This document shows, one piece after another, positions 27,047 through 36,489 of a DNA stretch of 64,000 nt. The stretch is from positions 1 through 64,000 of the forward strand of contig NZ_JMPR01000021.1 of assembly GCF_000735525.1 (NCBI RefSeq), read 5' to 3'. The stretch is from Tatumella ptyseos ATCC 33301 (lineage in GTDB: Bacteria > Pseudomonadota > Gammaproteobacteria > Enterobacterales > Enterobacteriaceae). The first letter of the stretch is position 1; every line of letters starts with the position of its first letter. The notes beneath the pieces are model-generated. The model did no database searches and was not told the origin of the DNA. It was given only the letters and a program-made list of their open reading frames with translations. A program made the position numbers and the translations under genes.

Positions 27047-28294
27047 ATGGATCTCAGCCAGATTTCCTCTATCAATCCGCCCCAACGATTACTGATGGGC
27101 CCCGGTCCGATCAATGCCGATCCGCGGGTACTGCGGGCGATGTCCAGTCAACTGATCGGACAATATGATCCCGCCATGACCGGCTACATGAATGAGGTGA
27201 TGGCACTGTACCGCGGGGTCTTTTGTACCCAAAATCAGTGGACACTGCTGGTTAACGGGACCTCCCGTGCCGGAATTGAAGCGATTCTGTTATCCGCCAT
27301 TAAACCGGGCGACAAAGTGCTGGTCCCCGTGTTCGGGCGCTTCGGACACCTGTTATGTGAAATCGCACATCGCTGCCGTGCAGAAGTGCACACCATTGAC
27401 GTTCCATGGGGAGAGGTGTTCACGGCAGATCAGATTGAAGATGCCGTTCGCCGTATTAAACCGCGTCTGTTACTGACGGTACAGGGTGATACATCGACCA
27501 CGATGTTACAGCCGCTGGCGGAACTCGGTGAAATCTGCCGTCGGTATGGCGTGTTGTTCTATACAGATGCGACCGCCTCGCTGGGCGGAAATGCGCTGGA
27601 GACGGATGCCTGGGGACTGGATGCCGTATCGGCCGGGATGCAGAAATGCCTGGGCGGGCCTTCGGGCACGTCACCGGTCACCCTCAGCGCACAAATGACA
27701 GAGGTGATCAGACGACGCAGACGTGTTGAACAGGGGATCCGCACGGACGCTCACCAGCAGGGTGAGGATGAAATGATCTATTCCAACTATTTTGATCTGG
27801 GCATGATCATGGATTACTGGGGTGCGGAACGGTTAAACCACCATACGGAAGCGACCAGTGCATTATTTGCCGCCCGCGAATGTGCGCGCATCCTTCTGCA
27901 GGAAGGGATCGACGAGGGGATTGCCCGACATAAGCTGCATGGTGATGCGATGCTGCAGGGGATCCGGGCCATGGGGCTTACGGTCTTTGGCGATGTCCGT
28001 CATAAAATGAATAATGTGCTGGGCGTGATGATCCCTGCACAGGTCAATGGCGATCAGGTGCGTAGCATGATGCTGAACGACTTCGGGATCGAGATCGGCA
28101 CCTCATTCGGACCGTTACATGGCAAAGTCTGGCGTATCGGCACCATGGGCTATAACGCGCGTAAACAATGCGTCCTGCAAACCCTGACCGCTCTCGAAGC
28201 GGTACTGAATCGCCTCGGCTTTATCACCCGTCAGGGGGCTGCGATGCAGGCCGCGTGGGATCACTATCTGACGGAAGCACCTCATGCAGAATAA
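27047..28294 (+). CDS. hpxJ: (S)-ureidoglycine--glyoxylate aminotransferase
   Basis: A class-V PLP aminotransferase of 415 residues (PucG/HpxJ type). It transfers the amino group of ureidoglycine to glyoxylate, giving oxalurate and glycine. The PLP lysine is K200 in GMQKCLGGPSG. The motifs LLMGPGPINADPRVL and NGTSRAGIEA are typical of the alanine-glyoxylate transaminase group. The context directly before allantoate amidohydrolase, whose product chain yields ureidoglycine, fixes the substrate better than sequence alone. A generic alanine--glyoxylate transaminase is the alternative. AAGGAA precedes the ATG; the end overlaps hpxK by 11 bp. Confidence 0.88.
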   Translation: MDLSQISSINPPQRLLMGPGPINADPRVLRAMSSQLIGQYDPAMTGYMNEVMALYRGVFCTQNQWTLLVNGTSRAGIEAILLSAIKPGDKVLVPVFGRFGHLLCEIAHRCRAEVHTIDVPWGEVFTADQIEDAVRRIKPRLLLTVQGDTSTTMLQPLAELGEICRRYGVLFYTDATASLGGNALETDAWGLDAVSAGMQKCLGGPSGTSPVTLSAQMTEVIRRRRRVEQGIRTDAHQQGEDEMIYSNYFDLGMIMDYWGAERLNHHTEATSALFAARECARILLQEGIDEGIARHKLHGDAMLQGIRAMGLTVFGDVRHKMNNVLGVMIPAQVNGDQVRSMMLNDFGIEIGTSFGPLHGKVWRIGTMGYNARKQCVLQTLTALEAVLNRLGFITRQGAAMQAAWDHYLTEAPHAE

Positions 28295-29576
28295 AATGAG
28301 CGTCCGGCAGGCGCAACAGGCCGGGGAGCGGGCGATGGCCCGCTGTGATTCTCTGGCTGAGATCAGTGAAACCGAAGGACAACTGACCCGGGTGTATCTC
28401 TCGGCGGAGCATCTCCGTGCTAATCATCTGACCGGTCAGTGGATGAAAGAAGCGGGGATGGCGGTCTGGCAGGATGAGGTCGGGAATATCTGCGGGCGTT
28501 ATGAAGGGCAGACACCGGATGCCCCGGCAATCTTACTGGGATCCCATCTGGACAGCGTGCGTAATGCGGGAAAATACGACGGGCCGCTGGGGGTACTGAC
28601 GGCGATAGAAACCGTCAGCTGGCTGAATGAGCAGCAAATCCGTCTGCCGGTCGCCATTGAAATTATCGGTTTTGCCGATGAGGAAGGGACGCGTTTCGGG
28701 ATCACGCTGCTGGGTAGCAAAGGCATTACCGGACGCTGGCCTGATAGCTGGACGGCACAGCCGGACAGTGAAGGGATCACTGTCGCGCAGGCGATGCAGT
28801 CTGTCGGCCTGCAGGCGGAGACTATTGCACAGGCCACCCGACGCCGGGACGCCTTTATCGCCTATCTTGAGTTACATATCGAGCAGGGACCCTGTCTGGA
28901 AGAGGCCGGACTGGCACTGGGGGTGGTGACGGCGATCAACGGCGCACGTCGCCTGAACTGTTCCTTTACCGGGATGGCGGGCCATGCCGGCACCGTCCCG
29001 ATGACTCACCGGAAGGATGCTCTGGCCGCGGCGGCGGAGTGGATGGTCTTTATTGAACGGGTGACGTGTGAGGCCGATCCGTTATTAGTCGCAACGGTCG
29101 GGACCCTGACCTGTGAACCTGGAGCGGTGAATGTGATCCCGGGCGACGTCAGGCTTTCTCTGGATATCCGCGGGCCGGAAGATGGCCCGCTGGCAGAACT
29201 GCTGGCCACGCTGTTGCAGGAAGGTGAGCAGATCGCGGCGCGGCGGGGACTGTCATTCCGCGCAGAAGAGTATTATGGCATTCAGGCAACGACCTGCGAT
29301 CCGGCACTGCGTGATGCTTTCAGTGAAGCGGTCACTGAGATTCAGGGGCAGTCGCTCCTGCTGCCCAGCGGAGCCGGACACGACGCCATTGCTATTGCAG
29401 AGTGCTGGCCTGTGGCGATGTTGTTCGTCCGCTGTGCCGGGGGGATTAGTCATCATCCGGAGGAGTCGGTAACCACGGAGGATGTATCGCTGGCCATACA
29501 GGCGTATTTACAGGCTATTATTAAGGTGGCGGATTCGGCCATTAGCGGGAACTCACGTAATGCGGAGAACGTCTGA
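28284..29576 (+). CDS. hpxK: Allantoate amidohydrolase (M20 family)
   Basis: A zinc/manganese amidohydrolase of 430 residues that splits allantoate to ureidoglycine, ammonia and CO2. Metal ligands of the M20 core are visible: H88 in GSHLDSV, D99 in KYDGPLG, the E133-E134 pair in ADEEGTRF, H196-type residue in LELHIEQGP and the C-terminal SHHPEES. The dimerisation-domain segment GMAGHAGTVPMTHRKDA is present. The same family includes ureidopropionase and N-carbamoyl amino-acid hydrolases, but the hpx context favours allantoate. The start overlaps hpxJ; an ATG four codons later is possible. Its TGA overlaps the hpxQ start. Confidence 0.9.
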   Translation: MQNKMSVRQAQQAGERAMARCDSLAEISETEGQLTRVYLSAEHLRANHLTGQWMKEAGMAVWQDEVGNICGRYEGQTPDAPAILLGSHLDSVRNAGKYDGPLGVLTAIETVSWLNEQQIRLPVAIEIIGFADEEGTRFGITLLGSKGITGRWPDSWTAQPDSEGITVAQAMQSVGLQAETIAQATRRRDAFIAYLELHIEQGPCLEEAGLALGVVTAINGARRLNCSFTGMAGHAGTVPMTHRKDALAAAAEWMVFIERVTCEADPLLVATVGTLTCEPGAVNVIPGDVRLSLDIRGPEDGPLAELLATLLQEGEQIAARRGLSFRAEEYYGIQATTCDPALRDAFSEAVTEIQGQSLLLPSGAGHDAIAIAECWPVAMLFVRCAGGISHHPEESVTTEDVSLAIQAYLQAIIKVADSAISGNSRNAENV

Positions 29577-30070
29577 TGAATATTGAGCAGTTTAATCAGT
29601 TGTCGCCCTCCGAGGCGAGGGCGGCCATTGAAAGCTGTGTGGCGATCCCCTCCTGGCAACAGCAACTGGTGGCTGCCCGTCCTTTCCTGTCGGTACAACA
29701 GGCGCTGGACTATGCCGACGGATTATCCCGGCAGTGGCAGCAGACCGAATTAGCTCAGGCGTTCAGCGCTCACCCACGGATTGGCGAAAGAGCCACAGGT
29801 CAGCAGGCACATCAGCAGGCCTCCCGCAGTGAGCAGGCAGCGGTACTGACGGCAGATAGCCAGGTCAGGCAGGCGATGGCCGAGGGAAACCAGGCGTATG
29901 AAGCACGTTTTGGCCGTATTTTTCTGATCCGTGCCAAAGGACGGACGCCGCAGGATATTCTGGAGCAACTCCGCCGGCGTCTGCATAATGATGACAGTGA
30001 AGAGCTGGGGGAAACCCTGGCGCAATTACGTGAAATTACGTTATTGCGATTACAGGAGGTATTGTCATGA
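29576..30070 (+). CDS. hpxQ: 2-oxo-4-hydroxy-4-carboxy-5-ureidoimidazoline (OHCU) decarboxylase
   Basis: Converts OHCU to (S)-allantoin, the last step of ureide formation from urate. The protein has 164 residues and is all-helical. The catalytic histidine is H66 in AHPRIGE; the SRSEQAAV segment (about 83-90) supplies the conserved Glu-Gln pair, and FGRIFLIRAKGR closes the active site. The gene starts in the overlap TGATG with hpxK and overlaps hpxT by 4 bp. Confidence 0.92.
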   Translation: MNIEQFNQLSPSEARAAIESCVAIPSWQQQLVAARPFLSVQQALDYADGLSRQWQQTELAQAFSAHPRIGERATGQQAHQQASRSEQAAVLTADSQVRQAMAEGNQAYEARFGRIFLIRAKGRTPQDILEQLRRRLHNDDSEELGETLAQLREITLLRLQEVLS

Positions 30071-30402
30071 GTACCATCACCACACATATTCTGGATACGG
30101 CGCTGGGTAAACCTGCCCGTGACGTCCGCATTACGCTTGAGCAGCAATCGACAGAAGGCTGGGCTGAACTGGCGCAGGGTAAGACGGACGATGACGGGCG
30201 TCTGAAAAACCTGACACCGGAACCGGTGACTCCGGGGCATTACCGGCTGACCGCCGAAATCGGGGATTATTTTGCGATAGCCGGGCGGCAGTCGCTGTAT
30301 CTGACGGCACAGATTGATTTTGTGATCCCGGAAGCCGGCAGTCACTACCATCTGCCGTTTCTGATCACCCCCTGGTCATGGTCGACCTATCGGGGAAGTT
30401 AA
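30067..30402 (+). CDS. hpxT: 5-hydroxyisourate hydrolase (transthyretin-like)
   Basis: Hydrolyses 5-hydroxyisourate to OHCU. A 111-residue transthyretin-related protein that lacks an export signal and so is cytoplasmic. The family start TTHILDTALGKPARDV carries the first active-site histidine. YHLPFLITPWSWSTYRGS gives the diagnostic C-terminal YRGS. It is the last gene of the operon and converges on the omega-amidase gene. Confidence 0.95.
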   Translation: MSTITTHILDTALGKPARDVRITLEQQSTEGWAELAQGKTDDDGRLKNLTPEPVTPGHYRLTAEIGDYFAIAGRQSLYLTAQIDFVIPEAGSHYHLPFLITPWSWSTYRGS

Positions 30403-30412
30403 CCCCCTGGTT

Positions 30413-30445
30413 GTGATGGCGGGCAGTCACACCGCCCGCTATCAC
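30413..30445. terminator. Hairpin ending the hpx operon
   Basis: A 12-bp stem with one G-T wobble (GTGATGGCGGGC pairing with GCCCGCTATCAC) and a 9-nt loop, between the stops of hpxT and the omega-amidase gene. There is no strong U-run. Confidence 0.55.
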
Positions 30446-30450
30446 GGCGG

Positions 30451-31221
30451 TTATTCCAGGGTAAAGCTGTCCGCATCACGCCAGGCCGGGAAGCGCTGAC
30501 GGTAAGCCTGAAGTTCTTCCAGAGAGAGAGTGGCTGAGATAACTTCCGCCGCATCCGCGGCAGCGGTCGCCAGCAACTCGCCGGTCGGGCTGATAATGCG
30601 GCTATCACCACTGTAGCTCAATGCGTTAGCGTCCTGGCCGACGCGGTTACATCCCGCGATATACGTCTGGTTTTCAATCGCCCTGGCCAGCAGGAGTGCC
30701 TGCCAGTGTGCGCTGCGTGCCGCCGGCCAGCTGGCGATATACAGAGCCAGGTCGTAATCATTCCGGTTCCGCGAAAACACCGGGAAGCGCAGGTCATAGC
30801 AGATCTGCGGAAGAATTCGCCATCCCCGCCACTCGATAATGACCCGTTCACGGCCCGCCTCGTAATGGTGATGTTCCTCACCCATTCTGAACAGATGGCG
30901 TTTATCGTAACGATGAACTTCTCCTGCAGGAGTGACCAGCAGAAAACGGTTAACCGCGCCCTGATCTGTTTGCAGTGCCACACTGCCACCGGCCAGCGCG
31001 TCATACTTTTTCGCCTGCGCCGACAGCCATTCAATGACGACGGATTCCGGTAGCGAAGACCGGGCAGCCTCCATGGCAAAACCGGTGGTAAACATCTCCG
31101 GTAACAGGATCAGATCACTGTCGGGGACGGTCTCCAGTACCTGCCCGAAATGACGTAAATTGGCCTCCCCGTCCATCCAGACCAGAGGCTGCTGAAGTAA
31201 GCTAATCTTTAAATCCGGCAT
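30451..31221 (-). CDS. yafV: Omega-amidase YafV (nitrilase superfamily)
   Basis: Hydrolyses 2-oxoglutaramate, and likely other omega-amides, to 2-oxo acids. The protein has 256 residues, the same as E. coli YafV. The nitrilase triad is E42 (LPEMFTTGF), K107 (YDKRHLF) and C141 (ICYDLRFP). It overlaps the upstream mtnE-like aminotransferase gene by 13 bp. In methionine salvage the aminotransferase uses glutamine as amino donor and leaves 2-oxoglutaramate, which this enzyme removes, so the pairing pulls the last step forward. Confidence 0.92.
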   Translation of the reverse strand: MPDLKISLLQQPLVWMDGEANLRHFGQVLETVPDSDLILLPEMFTTGFAMEAARSSLPESVVIEWLSAQAKKYDALAGGSVALQTDQGAVNRFLLVTPAGEVHRYDKRHLFRMGEEHHHYEAGRERVIIEWRGWRILPQICYDLRFPVFSRNRNDYDLALYIASWPAARSAHWQALLLARAIENQTYIAGCNRVGQDANALSYSGDSRIISPTGELLATAAADAAEVISATLSLEELQAYRQRFPAWRDADSFTLE

Positions 31222-32369
31222 AAGCGCTCCGCGGCAGCCTGCAGAGTCGGCTCCTGTTTGGCAAAACAGAGACGGATCAGCTTATGCGGAAATTCACCGT
31301 CACAAAACACGGACAGCGGGATCGCCGCCACACCGACTTCTTTGGTCAGCCACTGACAGAAGCTGACATCATCCAGATCTGAAATCGCGCTGTAATCCAG
31401 TAACAGGAAGTAGGTACCTTCACAAGGCAGGACCCGGAAGCGGCTCTCCTGTAAGGCATTGATCAGGAAGTCACGACGCTGGCGGTAGAATGCCGGCAGA
31501 TCGAGATAATGCTCCGGTTCTTTACGCAGCATATCCGCCAGCGCCAGCTGTGCCGGGGTATTGACGGCAAAGGTCAGGTACTGGTGAACCTTACGGATTT
31601 CGGCGGAGATCGCCGCCGGTGCCACACAGTAACCCACTTTCCAGCCGGTCATATGATACGTTTTCCCGAAGGAGGAAACGGCAATCCCGCGTTCCCGCAA
31701 TTGCGGATGCTGCAGAATACTGAAGTGTCCCCCTTCAGCAAAACAGATGTGTTCGTAGACTTCATCGCTCAGGACATAGGTTTCCTGCTGGCCGATAGCC
31801 TGCCAGAGTGCATCAAAATCGGCAGCCTGCCAGACGGTTGCCGTCGGATTATGTGGTGTATTGAGGATAACCAGGCGTGTTTTATCCGACAGTAATTCAG
31901 AAAAGGCCTGCCAGTCAGGGCGAAAGGCCGGGGGCTGCAGGGCAATACGTTTCAGTACACCGCCGGAAAGTGCCACGGCAGGCGCATAACTGTCATAACT
32001 CGGGTCAAAGCAGATCACTTCATCACCCGGCCTGACCAGCGCCGTAATGGCCGCAAACAGTGCTTCGGTGGCACCCGCAGTGACGGTAATATCGGTGTTC
32101 ACATCCGGCGTATAACCATAGCAACGCTGTGTTTTTTCAGCGATGGCTTCGCGAAGTGGCTGAACACCGGTCATCGGTGCATACTGGTTGGCCCCCTGAC
32201 TGACATGCCAGGCCAGTTGCTGTTGCAGGTATTCCGGGCCATCAAAGTCAGGGAAGCCCTGTGACAGGTTAATTGCCTGATATTCTTGTGCCAGCGCACT
32301 CATCTGACTGAAGATAGTGGTGCCCAGGGCCGGAAGTTTACTGTCGGGAGTGAAAGTATGCTGCGTCAT
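31209..32369 (-). CDS. mtnE: Methionine (glutamine)-oxo-acid aminotransferase, YbdL/MtnE type
   Basis: A class-I PLP aminotransferase of 386 residues, clearly orthologous to E. coli YbdL, which prefers methionine. In this locus it should aminate 4-methylthio-2-oxobutanoate to methionine, the final salvage step. Landmarks: NLSQGFPDFDGP near 34-45, NQYAPMTGVQPLREAI, NTPHNPTATVW, PLP lysine K236 in SSFGKTYHMTGWKVGY. It is divergent from mtnC across a MetJ-box array. A paralogue is encoded at 53866-55032. Naming as ybdL would be equally defensible. Confidence 0.88.
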   Translation of the reverse strand: MTQHTFTPDSKLPALGTTIFSQMSALAQEYQAINLSQGFPDFDGPEYLQQQLAWHVSQGANQYAPMTGVQPLREAIAEKTQRCYGYTPDVNTDITVTAGATEALFAAITALVRPGDEVICFDPSYDSYAPAVALSGGVLKRIALQPPAFRPDWQAFSELLSDKTRLVILNTPHNPTATVWQAADFDALWQAIGQQETYVLSDEVYEHICFAEGGHFSILQHPQLRERGIAVSSFGKTYHMTGWKVGYCVAPAAISAEIRKVHQYLTFAVNTPAQLALADMLRKEPEHYLDLPAFYRQRRDFLINALQESRFRVLPCEGTYFLLLDYSAISDLDDVSFCQWLTKEVGVAAIPLSVFCDGEFPHKLIRLCFAKQEPTLQAAAERLCRI

Positions 32370-32476
32370 TATTACTCTGCCTTATCGACGGCTATCTGTA
32401 TTAAGAGATAAATCGTGTGTGTGACCAAAGCCTTTATTGATGCCACTATAAACAGGATGGTAATATTTGGCAATCA

Positions 32477-32500
32477 AGACACTTAGATGGCTAAACAGAC
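32477..32500. promoter_or_regulatory. MetJ-box array between mtnE and mtnC
   Basis: Three 8-bp units in phase, AGACACTT AGATGGCT AAACAGAC, score about 5, 6 and 3 of 8 against AGACGTCT. The middle GATGGCTAAA is shared, in the same register, with the array at 42780-42803 (reverse strand), which raises confidence. Confidence 0.5.
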
Positions 32501-32571
32501 AAACAGCCGGCAGATCCTGAAATAATCATGTTTTTACTGCAAATATCAGGCAGCTGTGCTGCGGAGGTAGA

Positions 32572-33255
32572 ATGATTCGAGCAATTGTGACGGATATTGA
32601 AGGCACGACCAGTGATATCCGCTTTGTACACCAGGTGCTGTTTCCTTATGCACGTCAGCATCTGGAAAGCTATATCCGTAAAAATGCACAGGCACCGGAA
32701 GTGTCTCAGGCGCTGGAGAGTTTACGCCAGGAACTGGCTCAGCCGGAGGCCGGTACGGATCAGCTGATCGAAGCGTTATACCGGTTTATGGATGAAGACC
32801 GTAAGTCCACTGCCCTGAAAGCCCTGCAGGGCATGATCTGGCAGGACGGCTACGTTAACGGGAATTTTACCGGGCACCTCTATCCGGACGTTTTACCGGC
32901 CCTGAAACAATGGCAGGCTCAGGGGCTGACCCTATGTGTCTATTCCTCGGGTTCCGTGGCCGCACAGAAACTGCTGTTCGGTTACAGCGATGCCGGGGAT
33001 ATTACCGGGGTCTTCAGCGACTATTTTGATACCCATGTCGGGGCCAAGCGGGAAGAGCAATCCTACCGGAATATCGCCGGTAAGCTGGGGCTGCCGGGCG
33101 AAGACTTACTGTTTTTATCGGATATTCATCAGGAACTGGATGCCGCACGCGCGGCGGGCTGGAAAACCGTTCAGCTGATCCGCGGAGAGGCTGACCCGGA
33201 AAGCGTACATCCGGCGGTGAGCAGTTTTGAACAGATTACACCGGAGACCTTCTGA
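32572..33255 (+). CDS. mtnC: Enolase-phosphatase (acireductone synthase)
   Basis: A HAD-superfamily bifunctional enzyme that enolises and then dephosphorylates 2,3-diketo-5-methylthiopentyl-1-phosphate to acireductone. The protein has 227 residues. The nucleophile motif is VTDIEGTT near 6-13, motif II is CVYSSGS, and motif III/IV are the lysine in GAKREEQSY and [18 protein letters not shown] precedes the ATG. It is followed at once by mtnD. In most bacteria with this route mtnB lies beside mtnC; here it does not. Confidence 0.95.
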   Translation: MIRAIVTDIEGTTSDIRFVHQVLFPYARQHLESYIRKNAQAPEVSQALESLRQELAQPEAGTDQLIEALYRFMDEDRKSTALKALQGMIWQDGYVNGNFTGHLYPDVLPALKQWQAQGLTLCVYSSGSVAAQKLLFGYSDAGDITGVFSDYFDTHVGAKREEQSYRNIAGKLGLPGEDLLFLSDIHQELDAARAAGWKTVQLIRGEADPESVHPAVSSFEQITPETF

Positions 33256-33256
33256 A

Positions 33257-33799
33257 ATGAGTGCATTAACGATTTTTAGCGATAAAGACGCCAGCCAGCC
33301 GATCTGGCAGAGTGAAGATGCCGCGCAGATCCGTGAAAAACTGGCGCAACAGGATGTCCGTTTTGAGCGCTGGGCGGCCGACCGTGATTTAGGGGCCGAC
33401 CCGACGCCGGAGACGGTACTTGAGGCCTATCAGCATGCGATTGATAAACTGGTGGCAGAAAAAGGTTATCAGAGCTGGGATGTGATCAGCATGCGTGCCA
33501 GCCATCCGGAGAAACAGGCATTACGCGAAAAATTTCTCTCTGAGCACACCCACGGTGAGGACGAGGTGCGCTTTTTTGTCGAAGGGGCAGGGTTGTTTTG
33601 CCTGCATCTGGACGGGCACGTGTATCAGATCCTGTGTGAGAAAAATGATCTGATCTCGGTCCCTGCAGGCACGCCTCACTGGTTCGATATGGGATCGGAA
33701 CCCAACTTCACGGCTATCCGCATTTTTGATAATCCGGAAGGCTGGATCGCCCGCTTTACCGGCGATCCGATTGCCGAAAGTTACCCCCGGCTGGCCTGA
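33257..33799 (+). CDS. mtnD: Acireductone dioxygenase
   Basis: A metal-dependent cupin dioxygenase of 180 residues that splits acireductone with oxygen. The iron form yields 4-methylthio-2-oxobutanoate and formate. The metal site is visible in [15 protein letters not shown] (HxH plus Glu), and a later histidine occurs in [13 protein letters not shown]. The start at 33257 lies one base after the mtnC stop, with CCGGAGA as binding site. It converges with mtnA. Confidence 0.95.
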   Translation: MSALTIFSDKDASQPIWQSEDAAQIREKLAQQDVRFERWAADRDLGADPTPETVLEAYQHAIDKLVAEKGYQSWDVISMRASHPEKQALREKFLSEHTHGEDEVRFFVEGAGLFCLHLDGHVYQILCEKNDLISVPAGTPHWFDMGSEPNFTAIRIFDNPEGWIARFTGDPIAESYPRLA

Positions 33800-33815
33800 C
33801 CGGGATTGACCGGGT

Positions 33816-34844
33816 TCAGGCCGTCTGTGGCCGGAAAATGCCTTCGGCCACCTGCTCCGGCGTGATAAGCCCGGTATCCAGCACCCAGCCACTGATCAGC
33901 GCCGCAGGGGTGACATCAAAGGCCGGATTATGGACCCGGATATTCTCCGGTGCCCATTGTACGGCCCCGAAACTGCCGGCAACACCGGTCACTTCCGCGG
34001 CCGCTCTTTGTTCTATCGGAATATCTTTTCCTGACGGACAGTGACGATCCAGAGTGGTGTGCGGGGCAGCCACGTAAAACGGGATCCCATGATAGCGGGC
34101 CAGTACCGCCAGGCTGTAAGTGCCGATTTTATTGGCCACATCGCCGTTTGCCGCAATCCGGTCAGCACCGACCCAGATAGCATCGACCTGTCCGTCGGCC
34201 ATCAGTGCCGCAGCCATGCTATCGGTGATCAGCTGGCAGGGAATACCGGATTCCGACAGTTCCCAGGCCGTCAGGCGTCCGCCCTGCAGCAGAGGACGGG
34301 TTTCACCTACCCAGACATGGGCCACTTTCCCCTGTTGCCAGCCACGGGTAATTACGCCCAGTGCGGTACCGACGCCGGCCGTAGCCAGGCCTCCGGTATT
34401 ACAGTGCGTCAGAATACGGCTGCCCGCGGTGATCAGCGGCGTGCCGGCCTGCGCGATATTGTCACAAAGCTGCCTGTCTTCATCGACCAGACGCAATGCC
34501 TCACGGACCAGTGCGGTGACATAGTCTTCTGCCGCCAGCGCTTCCTGCATTCTGTCCAGATTATTCATCAGATTCACGGCCGTCGGACGGGCTGCCCGTA
34601 GCGTGAGTAATGAGTCCTGAAGGTCGGCACGTGACATTCCCTGCTCAGCCTGCAGGGCCAGCAGGAGTGAAGCCGAAAGGCCAATCAGTGGCGCTCCCCT
34701 GACACGTAAGGCATGGATATGGCTGACAAGCGCGTCGGTACTGCCGGCACTGAGCCAGTTTTTTTGTTGCGGAAGGGCCTGCTGGTCAAGGATCCAGAGC
34801 TGGTTATCAATAATTTTCAGGCTGGTCGTTTGCAGAGTTTGCAT
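33816..34844 (-). CDS. mtnA: 5-methylthioribose-1-phosphate isomerase
   Basis: Converts methylthioribose-1-phosphate to methylthioribulose-1-phosphate. The protein has 342 residues and belongs to the eIF2B-like family. Catalytic segments are [17 protein letters not shown] (cysteine) and [18 protein letters not shown] (aspartate). [10 protein letters not shown] marks the N-terminal domain. The ATG at 34844 follows GGAAATA; an adjacent TTG is ignored. It is divergent from mtnK across two perfect-phase MetJ boxes. Confidence 0.95.
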   Translation of the reverse strand: MQTLQTTSLKIIDNQLWILDQQALPQQKNWLSAGSTDALVSHIHALRVRGAPLIGLSASLLLALQAEQGMSRADLQDSLLTLRAARPTAVNLMNNLDRMQEALAAEDYVTALVREALRLVDEDRQLCDNIAQAGTPLITAGSRILTHCNTGGLATAGVGTALGVITRGWQQGKVAHVWVGETRPLLQGGRLTAWELSESGIPCQLITDSMAAALMADGQVDAIWVGADRIAANGDVANKIGTYSLAVLARYHGIPFYVAAPHTTLDRHCPSGKDIPIEQRAAAEVTGVAGSFGAVQWAPENIRVHNPAFDVTPAALISGWVLDTGLITPEQVAEGIFRPQTA

Positions 34845-34902
34845 CAATATTATTTCCGGGTTGCTTCACTGAGGAATAGTATGCCAATATGCGGGGCAGA
34901 AT

Positions 34903-34918
34903 AGAAGTGTAGACGTCT
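34903..34918. promoter_or_regulatory. Tandem MetJ boxes between mtnA and mtnK
   Basis: AGAAGTGT directly followed by AGACGTCT. The second unit is the exact consensus and the first matches 6 of 8. The position in the divergent gap suits methionine (SAM) repression of both mtnA and mtnK. Confidence 0.75.
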
Positions 34919-34959
34919 GAAAGGCTCAGGCGCAGAGAATAATAAGAGAGGAAAAGGCA

Positions 34960-36159
34960 ATGTCACAATACCGAACCTTCACCGCCACAGATGCTGTGGA
35001 ATACGCCAGGCAGTTTTCCGGGCTGGAAAATCCGGAACAACTGACAGAAGCGCTGGAAGTGGGGGACGGTAACCTGAATCTGGTGTTTAAAATTCTGGAT
35101 CAGCAAGGTAAAAGTCGTGTCATTGTCAAACAGGCCCTTCCTTATGTGCGTTGTGTCGGTGAGTCCTGGCCGCTGACCCTTGACCGTGCCCGGCTGGAAG
35201 CAGAAACGCTGATTGAGCATTATAAATACAGTCCTGAGCATACGGTCCGTGTGACCCATCTTGATGCCAGCCTGGCGGTGATGGTGATGGAAGACCTCTC
35301 TGAATATCACATCTGGCGAGGGGAGCTGGTGGCGGGTAAATCCTATCCGCAGGCGGCCCGGCAACTGGGTCATTACCTGGCCAGTGTCCTGTTTTCTACC
35401 TCTGATTTCGCCCTGCATCCTCATGAAAAAAAGGCGCAGGTCGCACGCTTTATCAATACGGAAATGTGCGAAATTACCGAGGATTTGTTCTTTAACGATC
35501 CTTACATTGAGCATCCGCGTAATGATTATCCGCAGGCTCTCGAACCGTTAGTGGCCTCACTGCGGGAAGATGCTGAATTGCGCATTGCCGTTGCGGAACT
35601 GAAACACCGTTTTCTGACCCATGCTGAAGCCCTGCTGCACGGAGATATTCACACCGGCTCGGTTTTTGTGACCGACAGCGGACTGAAAGCCATCGATGCG
35701 GAATTCGGTTATTACGGTCCGATGGGCTTTGACCTCGGCACCGCGATGGGGAATTTACTGCTGAACTACTGCGGCGTCCCCGGCCTGCTGGCCCCGAGAG
35801 AAGCGGCGGAAGCCAGGGACCAGCGTCTGGCTGAGATCATTACGTTGTGGCAGACCTTCAGTGATGAATTCCTGACACGCAGCCAGCAGTCCACCCGCGA
35901 TGTTGCGCTGGCGGTGCCGGGGTATGCACAGAAGTTTCTGCAGAAAGTCTGGTGTGATGCTATCGGGTTCTGCGGGACTGAATTGATCCGCCGTACGGTC
36001 GGCATGTCTCATGTTGCCGATATCAGTCACATTGAAGACGATATGATGCGCACCGACTGTCTGCGCCATGCCATCACGCTGGGACGTACTCTGATTCTGG
36101 CAGCAGGCCATATCAGTGATGCCGAATCACTCGTCGCCCGAATCCGTCAGGTAGCCTGA
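34960..36159 (+). CDS. mtnK: 5-methylthioribose kinase
   Basis: Phosphorylates methylthioribose with ATP, the entry step of the salvage route. The protein has 399 residues and a kinase fold like aminoglycoside phosphotransferases. An N-lobe loop [11 protein letters not shown] (about 36-46) leads to the lysine-containing strand [11 protein letters not shown]. The catalytic loop is [13 protein letters not shown], and [17 protein letters not shown] provides the metal-binding acid. The ribosome-binding site is GAGAGGAAA. Confidence 0.96.
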   Translation: MSQYRTFTATDAVEYARQFSGLENPEQLTEALEVGDGNLNLVFKILDQQGKSRVIVKQALPYVRCVGESWPLTLDRARLEAETLIEHYKYSPEHTVRVTHLDASLAVMVMEDLSEYHIWRGELVAGKSYPQAARQLGHYLASVLFSTSDFALHPHEKKAQVARFINTEMCEITEDLFFNDPYIEHPRNDYPQALEPLVASLREDAELRIAVAELKHRFLTHAEALLHGDIHTGSVFVTDSGLKAIDAEFGYYGPMGFDLGTAMGNLLLNYCGVPGLLAPREAAEARDQRLAEIITLWQTFSDEFLTRSQQSTRDVALAVPGYAQKFLQKVWCDAIGFCGTELIRRTVGMSHVADISHIEDDMMRTDCLRHAITLGRTLILAAGHISDAESLVARIRQVA

Positions 36160-36489
36160 TCAGCAGGTCATGCCACACTCGTGGCATGACCCCGTAACAG
36201 AACACTGGCACAGACGCAGATACGTCTGAAGCAACAGCCTTCGTTTACCTGCCCGTCATCCCATCGTGATAACGCCGCCACGTGGGCTTCCGCTATGGCT
36301 CACTGCCACGAACGCATACCGGACAGACTAAGACCCGACAAACCCTGAAACAGGGGGGAACGGGGAATATCTCATGGTTAAGACGGGATCCGTATAACAC
36401 AGTGTGCAGGATCCTGTGACAGAGGCTTGCGCTGCCCGACGATTGGGCTACACTGGCGGCGTTAATTTTCCGATGTAAGGACATCCCCT
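36160..36489. other. Intergenic region mtnK-gmhA
   Basis: 330 bp without a gene. It opens with a perfect 11-bp hairpin with a 4-nt loop (36166-36191, GGTCATGCCAC arm) that lacks a U-run and probably ends the mtnK transcript. A dyad AGACG-N6-CGTCT lies at 36212-36227. At the far end TTGCGC (36427-36432) and TACACT (36449-36454), spaced 16 bp, are a candidate gmhA promoter. Confidence 0.55.

Noticed and set aside
36212-36227. AGACG-N6-CGTCT dyad read as a MetJ pair
   Set aside because: The first unit matches poorly and it lies downstream of mtnK, far from the next start; left as a note only.
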